From positions 1 through 64,000 of the forward strand of contig NZ_CALBWS010000022.1 in NCBI RefSeq assembly GCF_937468385.1: 64,000 bases of DNA, read 5' to 3'. How positions within the stretch are numbered: the stretch's first letter is position 1; each line of letters opens with the position of its first letter. Below are positions 62,602 through 64,000 of the stretch, piece by piece. The notes below the pieces were generated by a model. The model saw only the letters and a program-made list of their open reading frames with translations. It was not told where the DNA came from and searched no databases. This stretch comes from Neobacillus rhizosphaerae (GTDB lineage: Bacteria > Bacillota > Bacilli > Bacillales > Cytobacillaceae). The translations under genes were made by a program, and so were the position numbers.

Positions 62602-62639
62602 AAAAAAAGCCTACATTGATGTCGCTGTTTATAAAATAA

Positions 62640-62700
62640 GAATGCTTAGTTTTTAAAGCTTACATTTTTAACGTAAGATGAAAACTATGGCATTCTTTTT
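62640..62700. other. large imperfect hairpin
   Basis: AAGAATGC (about 62639) and GCATTCTT (about 62691) can pair around a 45-base region that includes AGCTTACATTTTTAACGTAAG. Possible terminator or small RNA. Confidence 0.3.
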
Positions 62701-62842
62701 TATACCTTTATTCAACTAACTTCCTGTTAGTGGAAAATAAGAAAAAAAGCATTACTATTGTTCCAGTAATGCACCTTTTAGTTCAATAAGAATTCAGGAA
62801 TTAATATATTTTAAATAATGTAGTTATCATATTCGTTGGGAA

Positions 62843-63433
62843 TTAAAATATTTCCCTTAATTCATCATCTGATAATTGCTTATTAGTTTTATCATAATAA
62901 AAAATTTTAGGGCGTTGAAGTATATCGTCTGGTATGTTTTTGTAATTATAAAAAAATTCGTCTTTTGATACATTAATAGGATAACTATATGTCATTGTGT
63001 AATCGACTTTAACATCAATATGGTCAATCATTAGTTCAGGGTTTTTACCCATTACAAGGAAATAGCGACCTTTATTGGTTTTTATATCTTCAAAAGTATA
63101 CGCATTAAGATCACCATAGCTTGCCTGTTTAATCCTTAATTTATTATTCCGACCTTTAACCAATTGAGCATTACCTATTACTTTGTTCTCCAATTCGAAC
63201 AAGACCATATATGAACTAGAACTACCTAACTTTTTAATATCAAAAATTTTAGGATTAAGATTGCTACCATCATTACGATTTAGCCAATTCTTTAAATTAT
63301 ATTGAATAGAACTTTCGTTAAATCCTATAGAATACTTTCTATTATACTCCTGCTGGTTAATATAATGGCCAAAATAAAGAGCACTGCTAAAGACAAAAAC
63401 CAATAAAATTAAATACATTAATTTTTTTCTCAA
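62843..63433 (-). CDS. membrane-anchored protein of unknown function
   Basis: 196 aa. An N-terminal helix (MYLILLVFVFSSALYFG, about 5-21) is followed by a soluble extracellular part rich in Lys/Asn (NLKNWLNRNDGSNLNPKIF) and ending in KTNKQLSDDELREIF. TTG 63433 has GGAGGGG 7 nt upstream; the frame continues upstream without a ribosome site. No family recognised; it is likely accessory. Confidence 0.55.
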   Translation of the reverse strand: MRKKLMYLILLVFVFSSALYFGHYINQQEYNRKYSIGFNESSIQYNLKNWLNRNDGSNLNPKIFDIKKLGSSSSYMVLFELENKVIGNAQLVKGRNNKLRIKQASYGDLNAYTFEDIKTNKGRYFLVMGKNPELMIDHIDVKVDYTMTYSYPINVSKDEFFYNYKNIPDDILQRPKIFYYDKTNKQLSDDELREIF

Positions 63434-64000
63434 TAAATTTCCCCTCCATTCCTGTTTATCAGTTTTTAATGACTTTAACCAATCACATTCTGGTAATACC
63501 AAGTGCTTAATTATTTGTAGGATGGAACATAAGCAAAATATCTTACATTTATTCCATTCTATTCCATCCTTATATTCTTCTTTCCTTCTTTAACTCCTGC
63601 CTTGTTAGCTCAATAACAAAAAAAGGATCACCACAGCAATCTTCTACTTAAACTCTAGCGCCTGTTAGCCCAATAATCCAATCACCTAGTAATGAATCCT
63701 GATGTGTTAAGAATTAAGTCAACTGTATCGAAACTTCTATATGTAACAACTGAGATGCGTCTTTCTGAGTCGTTGAATAAACATATATTAAATAAGGATT
63801 TAAAGGAGTTGAAAAAGTTGAAGAAAATAAAAATCTTGTGCTCTAGTTTCATAATTGTTTATTCAGTTTTACTGCTATGTTCATTTCAATAAAAATATGT
63901 GAGAATAATTTAACAGTATAGAGAGGGATTTCCAAATGACAAAAGACAAAAATTTGTACATTAATTTTAGCATAAATATCCAATAGTCCGACATTTCCAT
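63434..64000. other. right-edge region with short repeats and a doubtful small peptide
   Basis: Two copies of the motif (T/C)GTTAGC(T/C)CAATAA lie at about 63598-63618 and 63659-63679. A 24-codon frame starts at TTG 63818 with AAGGAG nearby (KKIKILCSSFIIVYSVLLL), a hydrophobic peptide that could be real or chance. Nothing else was found. Confidence 0.3.

Overview
The window is chromosomal DNA from a low-GC, endospore-forming Bacillaceae, probably of the Bacillus/Neobacillus/Mesobacillus kind. Evidence is AT-rich sequence with strong AGGAGG-type ribosome binding sites, and sporulation genes throughout (sspO, sspP, sspN, tlp, cotM, cwlJ, a gerPF-like gene, CotB-family coat genes). The core of the window also keeps the gene order that Bacillus subtilis has around cotM-sspP-sspO-citB-yneN-sspN-tlp-yneP-yneQ-yneR-plsY-yneT-parE-parC. 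No tRNA, rRNA, CRISPR array or intact transposon was seen.

Layout. 0-8.3 kb: a GyrI-like effector-binding protein, an Arg-rich coat-like protein built of 45-bp repeats behind a sigma-K-like promoter, a XerS-type recombinase with unusual upstream repeats, and a MarR-regulated heterodimeric ABC exporter (yfiB/yfiC type). 8.4-25.7 kb: a secreted protein, parC/parE, yneT, a histidine kinase/diguanylate-cyclase pair, a GH18 lysin-like protein, plsY, a CapA protein, yneR/yneQ/yneP, a double-AAA SpoVK-like ATPase, and three small genes (tlp, sspN, fbpB-like). 26-35 kb: a TlpA-like thioredoxin, an mtnA plus class II aldolase pair, an SDR protein, an ABC-F protein with a structured leader, and aconitase with CcpC-like dyads. 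35-39.3 kb: sspO, sspP, cotM and a selenium locus, selA, a selW-like gene and selD. 39.3-40.1 kb: two arrays of short repeats. 40-44.6 kb: tdh-kbl threonine degradation, a nitronate monooxygenase and a GerP-type protein. 45-64 kb: a second ABC-F, a DUF2268 metalloprotein, an FMN reductase, a CNNM/CBS protein with a MerR regulator, VanZ, three CotB/DUF2642 proteins, PAP2, a second nitronate monooxygenase, DUF2500, DCC, an M14/LysM peptidase, a PD-(D/E)XK protein, cwlJ and gene remnants.

Most notable result. Two genes are read correctly only if an in-frame UGA is decoded as selenocysteine. One is selD, whose N-terminus carries a KAG-U-GCK motif. The other is a 79-codon SelW/Rdx-family gene on the minus strand with a C-M-Q-U redox motif. 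Each UGA is followed by a short hairpin with the same GUU apical loop, a candidate bacterial SECIS. selA lies beside them; selB and tRNA-Sec are not in the window.

The intergenic DNA is rich in repeats: a 52-bp tandem array, a 20-21-bp phased motif, at least three dispersed intergenic repeat families, very long perfect hairpins, and several decayed gene fragments (GNAT, histidine kinase, epimerase).
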